Part shown: positions 23,939 through 31,243 of the stretch, one piece after another | How the letters are laid out: every line of letters starts with the position of its first letter | How positions within the stretch are numbered: the stretch's first letter is position 1 | Origin: Bog-473 sp963763575 | GTDB lineage: Bacteria > Actinomycetota > Acidimicrobiia > Acidimicrobiales > RAAP-2 | Reading direction: 5' to 3' | Assembly (NCBI GenBank): GCA_963763575.1 | Contig: CAVXPD010000004.1 | Location: forward strand, 620,001 to 684,000 | DNA length: 64,000 bases | Notes under the pieces: model-generated | Told to the model about the DNA's origin: nothing | Database searches by the model: none | The model's input: the letters and a program-made list of their open reading frames with translations, nothing else | Position numbers and translations under genes: made by a program

Positions 23939-25341
23939 TGCCACCTCGCACGCTCAGCGAGAAGATCTGGGACGCGCACGTCGTGCACGCCACCGAAGGC
24001 GAGCCCGACCTGCTCTTCGTCGACCTCCACTTGATCCACGAGGTCACCTCGCCACAGGCCTTCGACGGCTTGAGGCTGGCGGGCCGAAAGGTGCGCCGTC
24101 CCGACCTCACGGTGGCGACGGCCGACCACAACGTCCCCACCACGGACATCGACAAGCCGGTGGCCGACGCGGTCTCGGCCCAGCAGCTGAAGGTGCTCGA
24201 CGACAACACGTCCGAGTTCGGCATCACCTGCTACTCGATGGGCGATTCCAATCAGGGGATCGTCCATATCATCGGGCCCGAGCAGGGCTGGACGCAGCCG
24301 GGCATGACGATCGTGTGCGGGGACAGCCACACCTCGACGCACGGCGCGTTCGGCGCCATCGCGTTCGGCATCGGCACCAGCGAGGTGGAGCACGTACTGG
24401 CTACGCAGACGCTGCCGCAGGTCCGCCCGAAGACGATGGCGGTAACCGTCGAGGGCGACCTCCCCCCGGGGGTGACGGCCAAGGACGTCGCGCTCACGAT
24501 CATCGGCACCATCGGCACCGGCGGCGGCATCGGGCACATCATCGAGTACCGCGGGTCGGCCATTCGCGGCCTCTCCATGGAGGGCCGGATGACGTTGTGC
24601 AACATGTCGATCGAAGGCGGGGCCCGCGCCGGGTTGGTGTCGCCCGACGAGACGACGTTCGAGTACGTCAAGGGCCGCGACCACGCTCCAACCGGCAACG
24701 ACTGGGACGCCGCCGTGCGGTATTGGCGCACGCTGGCCACCGACGAGGGGGCCACATTCGACAAGGAGGTGGTGATCGACGCCGCCACCATCACACCGCA
24801 CGTCACCTGGGGCACCAATCCCGCCCAGGTGACGCCGATCTCGGGGTCGGTCCCGGACCCCGGATCCCTGGCCGACCCCGGTGACCGCGAGGCCGCCGAG
24901 CGCGCGCTGGCCTACATGGGCTTGGAGGCGGGCACGCCGATGCGGCGGATCCCGGTGGACACGGTCTTCCTGGGCAGCTGCACGAACTCGCGCATCGAGG
25001 ACTTCCGAGCGGCGGCGGTCGTGCTCGAGGGGCGCCACATCCGGCCGGGGCTGCGGGCACTCGCCGTGCCCGGCTCGCACCGGGTCAAGGCGCAGGCCGA
25101 GGCTGAGGGGCTGGACAAGGTGTTCACCGCGGCCGGATTTGAGTGGCGCGAGCCGGGATGCTCCATGTGCCTGGCGATGAACCCCGACAAGCTGGCGGTG
25201 GGCGAGCGCTGCGCGTCGACGTCGAACCGTAACTTCGAGGGTCGTCAGGGCCGAGGGGGCCGCACCCATCTCGTCTCACCCGCCGTCGCGGCGGCGACGG
25301 CGGTGGCCGGCACCTTCGCCACCCCCGAGGACCTCGACTGA
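23938..25341 (+). CDS. leuC: 3-isopropylmalate dehydratase large subunit
   Basis: This 467-residue aconitase-family subunit binds a [4Fe-4S] cluster and isomerises 2- to 3-isopropylmalate; it also serves the citramalate route. The cluster ligands are the Cys in FLGSCTNSRIEDF and the two in PGCSMCLAMNPDK; IVCGDSHTSTHGAFGAIAFGIG is the substrate-binding motif. The start shares one base with the greA stop (TGATG) and the stop shares one base with leuD, so greA-leuC-leuD is a tightly coupled operon. Confidence 0.95.
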   Translation: MPPRTLSEKIWDAHVVHATEGEPDLLFVDLHLIHEVTSPQAFDGLRLAGRKVRRPDLTVATADHNVPTTDIDKPVADAVSAQQLKVLDDNTSEFGITCYSMGDSNQGIVHIIGPEQGWTQPGMTIVCGDSHTSTHGAFGAIAFGIGTSEVEHVLATQTLPQVRPKTMAVTVEGDLPPGVTAKDVALTIIGTIGTGGGIGHIIEYRGSAIRGLSMEGRMTLCNMSIEGGARAGLVSPDETTFEYVKGRDHAPTGNDWDAAVRYWRTLATDEGATFDKEVVIDAATITPHVTWGTNPAQVTPISGSVPDPGSLADPGDREAAERALAYMGLEAGTPMRRIPVDTVFLGSCTNSRIEDFRAAAVVLEGRHIRPGLRALAVPGSHRVKAQAEAEGLDKVFTAAGFEWREPGCSMCLAMNPDKLAVGERCASTSNRNFEGRQGRGGRTHLVSPAVAAATAVAGTFATPEDLD

Positions 25342-25931
25342 TGAAGCCCGTCGTGGTCGTCACCGGACGCGCCGTGCCCCTCGACCGCACGGACGTCGAC
25401 ACCGACCAGATCATCCCTTCGGACTGGCTCAAGCGCGTGGAGCGCACGGGTTTCGGCGCCGGCCTCTTCTCCGAATGGCGCGACGACCGCAACTTCGTGC
25501 TCAACAACCCCGAGTTCGCCGGTGCCACCGTCCTCGTCGCCGGGCACAACTTCGGCACGGGCTCCTCCCGGGAGCACGCCGTGTGGGCGCTCATGGACTA
25601 CGGGTTCGAAGCCGTCGTCTCCTCACGCTTCGCTGACATCTTCCGCAACAACTGCACCAAGCAGGGCTTGTTGCCGGTGCAGGTCTCGGAGGAGCTCGAC
25701 CGCGCCCTGCTCGAGGCGGTGGAGAAGGACCCTTCACTCGAGATCACGATCGACGTGGCCCGCAGCACGATCGAGGCACCCGCAGCCGGGTTGGCGGGCA
25801 CCTTCCCGCTCGACGAGTTCATACGCGAGCGGCTGCTCAACGGCTGGGACGACATCGGCCTGTCGCTGCGCTACGAAAACGACATCGCCGCATACGAGCG
25901 GACCCGGCCAGCATTCTTGCCCTCTGCCTGA
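25341..25931 (+). CDS. leuD: 3-isopropylmalate dehydratase small subunit
   Basis: This 196-residue swivelling-domain partner of LeuC has TDQIIPSDWLKR near the N-terminus and the phosphate/carboxylate loop AGHNFGTGSSREHAVWAL, then SRFADIFRNNCTKQGLLP. The length is normal for bacterial LeuD. The start overlaps the leuC stop by one base. Confidence 0.95.
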   Translation: MKPVVVVTGRAVPLDRTDVDTDQIIPSDWLKRVERTGFGAGLFSEWRDDRNFVLNNPEFAGATVLVAGHNFGTGSSREHAVWALMDYGFEAVVSSRFADIFRNNCTKQGLLPVQVSEELDRALLEAVEKDPSLEITIDVARSTIEAPAAGLAGTFPLDEFIRERLLNGWDDIGLSLRYENDIAAYERTRPAFLPSA

Positions 25932-25937
25932 ACCGCC

Positions 25938-26819
25938 ATGGTGACGTTCAGGCCGATGACGGAAGCCGATGTGCCGGCCGCCGTCGCTGCGTTCGACAAC
26001 GGGATGCTCGCCATGCTGGCCCGCCACTCCCTCCCGGTCACCCGGAACTCCATCCAGGACGAGCGCCGCCGCCAAGACCGCACCCGCCACTTCCTCCGGA
26101 CGGATCCCGACGGGTCATGGGTAGCCGAAGACGGCGGGACGGTCGTGGGCATGTCGCAGTCCTTCGTGCGTGAGGGCTACTGGATGCTCTCCCAGCTCGG
26201 CACCTTGCCCGGGCGCCAGGGCAGGGGCGTCGGCCGCGAGCTCCTGCGCCGAGCGCTCTCGTACGGCGACGAGCGCAGCCCCGGCACCATTCAGTGTTCA
26301 CGCGACCCCAAGGCGATGGCGCTCTACTCGAGCTTCGGCTTCGTCTTGCACCCCGTCGTCGCCGCGTGGGGCGCGATGCGGCCAGGCGCGATCCAGCGGC
26401 CCACCGAGGTCCTGCGTTACGAGCCCGACCAGGTGACCGAACGCGAGCTCCAGCTGGTCACGGCCATCGACCGCGATGTGCGCGGCTCGGGCCGCGCGAT
26501 CGACATCGTCGCCATGCTCACGCAGCCGGGCACGCGGTTGCTTCTCCACGCCGACCAGGGTTATGCGGTGGCCATGGACGACCGCATCGTCACGCTCGGC
26601 GCGCGCGACGAGGCGTCGGCGACGCTCGTACTCAAGGCGATGCTGGCGGAGTCGCCGACGGGAGAGATGATCGTGGTCAACTGGCTCACCTCGGCGCAGC
26701 AATGGGCGATCCGGGTCATTGTCGAGGCCGGGATCGAACTGCAGCCCTATGGCCCGGTGATGGTGCGCGGCATGGACGGCCCGCCGTCTCCCTACATCCC
26801 GAGCGGCGGTTTCGGTTAG
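25938..26819 (+). CDS. GNAT family N-acetyltransferase (two-domain)
   Basis: This 293-residue protein starts 6 nt after leuD, so it may be read through from that operon. The N-terminal GNAT domain carries QLGTLPGRQGRGVGRELLRRAL (acetyl-CoA loop) and MALYSSFGFVLHP. The second half (from about residue 155) resembles a degenerate second GNAT-like domain: LLHADQGYAVAMDDRIVTLGA, then ATLVLKAMLAESP and AQQWAIRVIVEAGIELQP. No substrate can be assigned. The position behind leuCD seems to be chance co-transcription rather than pathway membership. Confidence 0.82.
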   Translation: MVTFRPMTEADVPAAVAAFDNGMLAMLARHSLPVTRNSIQDERRRQDRTRHFLRTDPDGSWVAEDGGTVVGMSQSFVREGYWMLSQLGTLPGRQGRGVGRELLRRALSYGDERSPGTIQCSRDPKAMALYSSFGFVLHPVVAAWGAMRPGAIQRPTEVLRYEPDQVTERELQLVTAIDRDVRGSGRAIDIVAMLTQPGTRLLLHADQGYAVAMDDRIVTLGARDEASATLVLKAMLAESPTGEMIVVNWLTSAQQWAIRVIVEAGIELQPYGPVMVRGMDGPPSPYIPSGGFG

Positions 26820-26916
26820 CACGTTTCAGAGCGCGCCGCGCGGCAAGCCGGGTCGGGGTAATCCCTGAGGGCATCGGGGTCATTCCTGACTGGATACGCC
26901 GGTCGAGCGTCCTTAC

Positions 26917-26929
26917 CATACTGAGTATG
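26917..26929. promoter_or_regulatory. Dyad symmetry upstream of the ABC exporter
   Basis: CATACTGAGTATG is a perfect 6-1-6 palindrome 27 nt before the start of the ABC ATPase gene. It is AT-richer than the surroundings, which is typical of an operator in this GC-rich genome. No regulator gene lies next to it, so the binding protein is unknown. Confidence 0.5.
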
Positions 26930-26955
26930 CTCAAATCACCCTCGCGGCACCCGTC

Positions 26956-27921
26956 GTGACCCTCGTTGCAGATACACCGGCGCGCAGTGACAACAAGTGG
27001 GCAGTCGAGACCCATGGGCTGAGCAAACGGTTCGGGCAGAACGCCGCCGTGGACGGCGTGGACCTGCTCGTCCCCCGTGGCACTGCGTTCGGTTACCTCG
27101 GCCCCAACGGGGCCGGCAAGACAACCCTGATCAGGGTCCTGCTTGGGCTGACCCGCGCCGACTCCGGCACGATGTCGCTCCTTGGCCACTCCGTTCCCAA
27201 GCACCGAGACATCGCCCTGGCCCGGGTGGGGGCCATCGTCGACGAGCCCCGCTTCCACGGCCACCTGACGGGGCGACAGAACCTTCAGATCCTCGCCGCG
27301 GCGCGCGAACGGGAGGCGAGGGACCGCATCGAGCCGTCGCTCGAGCGCGTCGGCATCCTGCACCGAGCAGACGACAAGGTGTCGAACTACTCCATGGGCA
27401 TGCGCCAGCGGCTTGGCGTCGCCGCGTGCCTGCTCGGCAACCCGCAACTCCTCATCCTCGACGAGCCCATGAACGGTCTCGACCCCGCTGGCATGCTCGA
27501 CATGCGCGACATGATCCGTTCTCTGGCGGCCGAGGGGCGGACGGTGATGCTCTCCTCCCACCTCCTCGACGAGGTGGAGCGCACATGCGACGCCGTGGCC
27601 ATTGTCGATCGGGGCAAGGTCATCCGGCAGGGTCCGATCGCCCAGCTCCTCGCCGGCTCGTCGTTCGAGGTGCAGATCGAGTGCTCCGAACCCGACCGGG
27701 CCCGCGCCCTGCTCGGCGCCACTGCGATCGGCGCGCAAGTCCAGGCCGGTTCCGACGGCCTCGCCGTCACGCTGCCGGAAGGGACGGAGCGCGACGTCAT
27801 CGCCGAGATCAACCGGGTGCTGGTCGAAGGCGGGATCTCCGTCTACCGGCTCCAGCACATCCAGGCCTCCCTCGAGAAGTGGTTCCTGGAGGTCACCAGC
27901 CGACTGGGGGAGGACCAATGA
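26956..27921 (+). CDS. ABC transporter ATP-binding protein
   Basis: This 321-residue single ATPase domain plus C-terminal extension has Walker A LGPNGAGKTTLI, the signature YSMGMRQRLGVA, Walker B LLILDEPMNGLDP and the switch His in SSHLLDEV. The QxxR-type signature and C-terminal domain are typical of CcmA/DrrA-type exporters. The likely start is the GTG at 26956; no good Shine-Dalgarno is visible. The stop overlaps the permease start (ATGA), so the two form one exporter. The cargo is unknown. Confidence 0.92.
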   Translation: MTLVADTPARSDNKWAVETHGLSKRFGQNAAVDGVDLLVPRGTAFGYLGPNGAGKTTLIRVLLGLTRADSGTMSLLGHSVPKHRDIALARVGAIVDEPRFHGHLTGRQNLQILAAAREREARDRIEPSLERVGILHRADDKVSNYSMGMRQRLGVAACLLGNPQLLILDEPMNGLDPAGMLDMRDMIRSLAAEGRTVMLSSHLLDEVERTCDAVAIVDRGKVIRQGPIAQLLAGSSFEVQIECSEPDRARALLGATAIGAQVQAGSDGLAVTLPEGTERDVIAEINRVLVEGGISVYRLQHIQASLEKWFLEVTSRLGEDQ

Positions 27922-29132
27922 CGACGATCACCGACGTCGGCGCACCGGCACCGGGTCCGGCCCCGGCCCAGAGTCCGACGGTCACGCGGGGCGATCACCG
28001 CGGCTCATGGATCCCGACGTGGAGCATGATCACGACGCGGCTGATGGAGCTGCGTAAGCGGCGCGGGCTGATGATCGCCCTGGCTGTCGTCTACATCGGC
28101 ATCCCAGTCATCTTCCTCGCCGTCCGCCTGATCTCCCACGCCGTGGCCCCGAAGTCCTACGGGCCGGCGGGCGGCTACAGCATCTTCACCCTGCTGGTGG
28201 CCGGCTTCATGTACACCTTCGGGTTCATCGTGGCGGCCACCGTGGGCTGCACGGCGGGATCCGTCGACTTGACCGAGGGGATGTTCCGCCACCTGGTGAT
28301 CACGGGGCGCTCCCGCTTGGCGCTGTACCTGGCGCGGATTCCAGCCGGGCTGGCCATCGTTATCGCCATGGTGGCGGTGGGCTACACCATCGTCTGTGCG
28401 GTGTGTGTATTCGCCGCGCCCACGCAGCTCAATTACGACGGTGTCACCGTGCCGCAGGGCCTGTCACGGCCGGCGCTGGACAACTGGGCGGCGTCGCATG
28501 CCGATGAGGTCATCTGCAACTTCAACTTCCACGGCGGTCCCAAAGGGTTGCTGAACGGTCCGCCGCCGAGCGTGTCGTGCGGCAACGGCCAATTGAGCGG
28601 CCCCCCGCCGGGGGCGGTGATCCAGACGCCGAAGGGGACGGTCACCGTTCCCGTCCATCCGCCGGCGTCCCAGGTCCGGGCGTTCGCCGTCGCGATCGCC
28701 AACCAGGACTACACGAATTACAGCGCCAACTTCCTCGTGCCGTCCTACTCGCTGATGATCGACACCGGGCTGTGGATCTCCCTCGTGGCGGCCGTCGGGT
28801 TCATCGTGGGGCTCGGACTTTCCTCGCTGATCGGCCAACGGACGGTGCCGGTCATCATCTTGATCGTATGGGAACTGATCCTGACGCCGCCGCTGAGCAT
28901 CCACGTCATCTCGCACCTGCTCAACGTCCAGCGGGGCATCGTGGGCCTCGCCATGGCCCACCTCGAGCCCGGGGGCCTGCCCCTGGCCTTCGCGGGGGCG
29001 GGAGGGGGTACCGAAAACGGCAACCACGTGCTCCTCCCCGAGTCCACCCTGGTGGCGGCCTTGGTGATCGTGGGCTGGCTGGTGGTGTGGACCGCGCTCG
29101 GCGCGTGGCGGATGATGACCCGGGACGCCTGA
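27918..29132 (+). CDS. ABC transporter permease
   Basis: This 404-residue ABC-2-type membrane protein starts at an ATG overlapping the ATPase stop by 4 nt. It has a hydrophobic helix at about residues 53-72, two to three more up to residue 170, a large extracytoplasmic insertion of about 110 residues with Gly/Pro-rich stretches (LLNGPPPSVSCGNG), and three to four C-terminal helices. It should form the pore of the exporter with the preceding ATPase. Nothing indicates the substrate. Confidence 0.88.
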   Translation: MTTITDVGAPAPGPAPAQSPTVTRGDHRGSWIPTWSMITTRLMELRKRRGLMIALAVVYIGIPVIFLAVRLISHAVAPKSYGPAGGYSIFTLLVAGFMYTFGFIVAATVGCTAGSVDLTEGMFRHLVITGRSRLALYLARIPAGLAIVIAMVAVGYTIVCAVCVFAAPTQLNYDGVTVPQGLSRPALDNWAASHADEVICNFNFHGGPKGLLNGPPPSVSCGNGQLSGPPPGAVIQTPKGTVTVPVHPPASQVRAFAVAIANQDYTNYSANFLVPSYSLMIDTGLWISLVAAVGFIVGLGLSSLIGQRTVPVIILIVWELILTPPLSIHVISHLLNVQRGIVGLAMAHLEPGGLPLAFAGAGGGTENGNHVLLPESTLVAALVIVGWLVVWTALGAWRMMTRDA

Positions 29133-29251
29133 CCACCTCTCCGGGTTCGCCAGGGGCTGGGTCGTCGCCGATCGATCTGTCACGTCTCGGAGGCTTCAGG
29201 GGTCATTTCCTCGACCGAAGAAGGAATCGGATCCAAGGACAAGGAGACCCA

Positions 29252-29830
29252 GTGACAACGCCCTACCTTCCCCCCGTCGAGCGGCCCCGCGGCCTGCTCC
29301 TCAAGATCGTGTACTTCTTCTCGCGGCGCCAGTTCGGCAAGGTGCCGGGGCCCCTCACGGTGTTCTCCGCCCGGATGCCCACCGCCTTCCTTTCCTTCTA
29401 CGGCAAGGTCTCGAGGCTGGACAAGAAGCTCGAGGTCTCGAAGCAGACCGCGGTCCTCGTGCGGGAACAGGTGGCAAGCGCCAACCTGTGCCACTTCTGC
29501 ATGGACGCATCTCGTTGGTACGCGCTGCGCGAGTCGTCCGACAACAAGGCCCTCTTCGACGCGTTGCCCGAGTACCGGACCAGCCCACTGTTCTCCGACG
29601 CTCAGCGGGCGGCGCTCGACTACGCCACCGAGCTGACCCGGGACGGCGTCGTATCCCAACGGACCTTCGACGACCTGGAGTGGCACTTCAGCGAGCGCGA
29701 GATCTGCGACATCGTCTGGCTGGTCGCCAGCGAGCACCTCTACAACAAGACCAACGTCGGGCTGAACATCGGCTCGGACGGGTTCTGCGAGGTGCCAACC
29801 CCGATCACAGCCGCCGTCCAGCACGCCTGA
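29252..29830 (+). CDS. Carboxymuconolactone decarboxylase/AhpD-like protein
   Basis: This 192-residue all-helical protein carries the AhpD/CMD redox motif CHFCMD (CxxC) in the helix ASANLCHFCMDASRWYA, followed by ALDYATELTRDGVVSQRTFDDLEWHFSERE, the typical helix pair of the family. AhpD members act as thiol peroxidase partners, and CMD members act on ring lactones; the CxxC favours a redox role. The GTG at 29252 follows AAGGAG. It is 119 nt downstream of the ABC permease. Confidence 0.86.
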   Translation: MTTPYLPPVERPRGLLLKIVYFFSRRQFGKVPGPLTVFSARMPTAFLSFYGKVSRLDKKLEVSKQTAVLVREQVASANLCHFCMDASRWYALRESSDNKALFDALPEYRTSPLFSDAQRAALDYATELTRDGVVSQRTFDDLEWHFSEREICDIVWLVASEHLYNKTNVGLNIGSDGFCEVPTPITAAVQHA

Positions 29831-29837
29831 GCGGACG

Positions 29838-30326
29838 TCAGCCCTGTTCGCCCACCGGCGCACTTTCGAGCCGGTGGGCGAAGCGGGTCAGGGTCATCCC
29901 CCATCCACCGGAGCTCGCGACGGCCTCGGCGATGCCCTCCCAGCCCTCGCCATGGCGGTCGAGGTGGCGGTGCTCGATCTCGACCAGGGTGCGCTTCTTC
30001 CCCTCGGGGACGAAGCGCACCTCGATCTCGCTCGTCTTGGCCGGGTCGGTCTCGATCTGCCACTGCGTGCTGATGTCCCAGGTGAAGACGACCCGGCTTG
30101 GCGGCTCGTACGCGAGCACACGCGACCAACGGCACTCGCTGCCGTCGGTCCCGACGTCGTAGACCTGACCGCCGACCTTGGGCTCGAAGACCATGTGCGA
30201 TACCGACCCGATGATGTGGTGCTCCGGTGGCCACCAGCTGCCGATGTCCTCCGTGAAGACGCTGAATGCTCGATCGACGGGGGCGTCGACGACGACGGAC
30301 TTGGTGACGGTGGTGGCGTCGCTCAT
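29838..30326 (-). CDS. SRPBCC (AHSA1-like) domain protein
   Basis: This 162-residue START-like fold protein begins MSDATTVTKSVVVDAPVDRAFSVFTEDIGSWW, a typical AHSA1 opening with beta strand and helix, and contains VFEPKVGGQVYDVGTDGSECRWSRVLAYEPP. Members bind small hydrophobic ligands or act as Hsp90-like activators. Its ATG overlaps the ArsR stop by 4 nt. ArsR plus AHSA1 pairs are common, with the SRPBCC partner likely sensing or handling a ligand. A similar pair occurs at 47.6-48.5 kb. Confidence 0.88.
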   Translation of the reverse strand: MSDATTVTKSVVVDAPVDRAFSVFTEDIGSWWPPEHHIIGSVSHMVFEPKVGGQVYDVGTDGSECRWSRVLAYEPPSRVVFTWDISTQWQIETDPAKTSEIEVRFVPEGKKRTLVEIEHRHLDRHGEGWEGIAEAVASSGGWGMTLTRFAHRLESAPVGEQG

Positions 30327-30730
30327 GGTTTCTTCTCCTTGCTCTCGGTGCTCTCGGTGCTCTCGGTGCTCTTGGCGCTGTTGGCGCTGTTGGCGGCTGG
30401 TGCGCTCTTCACGATTGGTCGCTCGACCCGGGCCTTGAACGACTGCAGCGCGGTGTTCCAGAAGCGGTCCATGTAGTCGCGCAGCCCGGCGAGCCCCTCG
30501 GGATCGAGGCTGTAGACGCGCCGGGCTCCCACCTTGTGATCGCGGACGAGCCCGGCCTCCTTCAAAACCTTGAGGTGCTGCGACACGGCGGGGCGGCTGA
30601 CCGGCAGCCGGGCAGCGAGGTCGACGACGGCCGTGGGGCGCTCGCCCAGGTGCTCGAAGATGGCGCGCCGGGTGGGGTCGCCGAGGGCATCGAGCAGCGG
30701 GCCTAGTCGAGCATGGGAGTAAGTTTCCAC
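30323..30730 (-). CDS. ArsR-family HTH transcriptional regulator with low-complexity tail
   Basis: This 135-residue winged-helix protein has RRAIFEHLGERPTAVVDLAARLPVSRPAVSQHLKVLKEAGLV as the HTH core, followed by the wing KVGARRVYSLDPEGL. There are no metal-binding Cys motifs, so it is not a classical arsenic sensor. The last 25 residues are a repeated NSA/STE tail ending KEKKP. The start is a GTG at 30730 that lies inside an array of ACTTAC/GTAAGT half-sites, suggesting autoregulation. It is translationally coupled to the SRPBCC gene. Confidence 0.9.
   Translation of the reverse strand: METYSHARLGPLLDALGDPTRRAIFEHLGERPTAVVDLAARLPVSRPAVSQHLKVLKEAGLVRDHKVGARRVYSLDPEGLAGLRDYMDRFWNTALQSFKARVERPIVKSAPAANSANSAKSTESTESTESKEKKP
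30341..30394 (-). repeat. Six 9-nt tandem repeats at the end of arsR
   Basis: Six consecutive 9-nt units (gctctcggt three times, then gctcttggc and gctgttggc twice on the + strand) encode the STE/SAK/SAN repeats of the ArsR tail. The same stretch is free of U in the mRNA for 84 nt up to the next start codon. Confidence 0.8.
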
Positions 30731-30752
30731 TTACCGTAAGTCATAACTTACT
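30718..30752. promoter_or_regulatory. Operator-like half-site array over the arsR start
   Basis: AGTAAGTT (30718-30725) and AACTTACT (30745-30752) form an 8-bp inverted repeat enclosing a second palindrome, CTTACCGTAAG (30730-30740). The GTG start of arsR lies inside the array. Binding by the ArsR product would block its own transcription and translation start. Confidence 0.65.
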
Positions 30753-30805
30753 GAAAGGCCGCCGTCAAGGGCCCGGCGGAGAGGTGCGGCCGGTGCCGCT
30801 TGGAT

Positions 30806-31243
30806 CTATCCGTCGTACCAGCGGTACTTCGTCCAGCCGGCCATCGGCCGTGCGCCCACCCGCTGGTAGAAGTCCATGGCCGGGGAGTTCCACTCGAGGA
30901 CCTCCCACTCGAGACGCCCCTCGGTCTGCTCGCGCAGGTACGCCAGCAGCGCGGTCGCGTGGCCGTGGCGGCGGTGGCCGGGCCGGACGTAGAGGTCCTC
31001 GAGCCAGATGCCCGTCTTACCCAGGAAGGTCGAGAACGTGCGGAACCACAGGGCGTGGCCGGCAAGGCCGCCGTCGCCGTCCTCGATGACCGAGTCGTGG
31101 GCCATGGCGCCAGGGCCGAAGAGCGTCCCGGCGAGGTCCTCCTCGGTGACGGCCACCTGATCGGCGAGCTCCTCGTACTCGGCGAGCTCGCGGATCATGG
31201 CCAGGATTTCGGGGACGTCCGCCTCGACCGCCGGGCGGATCAC
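30806..31243 (-). CDS. GNAT family N-acetyltransferase (SSAT-like)
   Basis: This 145-residue protein begins VIRPAVEADVPEILAMIRELAEYE, with the acetyl-CoA loop IWLEDLYVRPGHRRHGHATALLAYL and the ending WNSPAMDFYQRVGARPMAGWTKYRW. This pattern is close to diamine/spermidine N-acetyltransferases, whose substrate is a polyamine or thialysine; that is inference from motif similarity. The GTG start overlaps the leuA stop by 4 nt, so it is translated from the leuA transcript and is under the leuA attenuator. Confidence 0.88.
   Translation of the reverse strand: MIRPAVEADVPEILAMIRELAEYEELADQVAVTEEDLAGTLFGPGAMAHDSVIEDGDGGLAGHALWFRTFSTFLGKTGIWLEDLYVRPGHRRHGHATALLAYLREQTEGRLEWEVLEWNSPAMDFYQRVGARPMAGWTKYRWYDG

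Noticed and set aside
30341..30394. Possible CRISPR or mobile-element repeat
   Set aside because: They are contiguous 9-mers in frame with ArsR and have no spacers or flanking inverted repeats.
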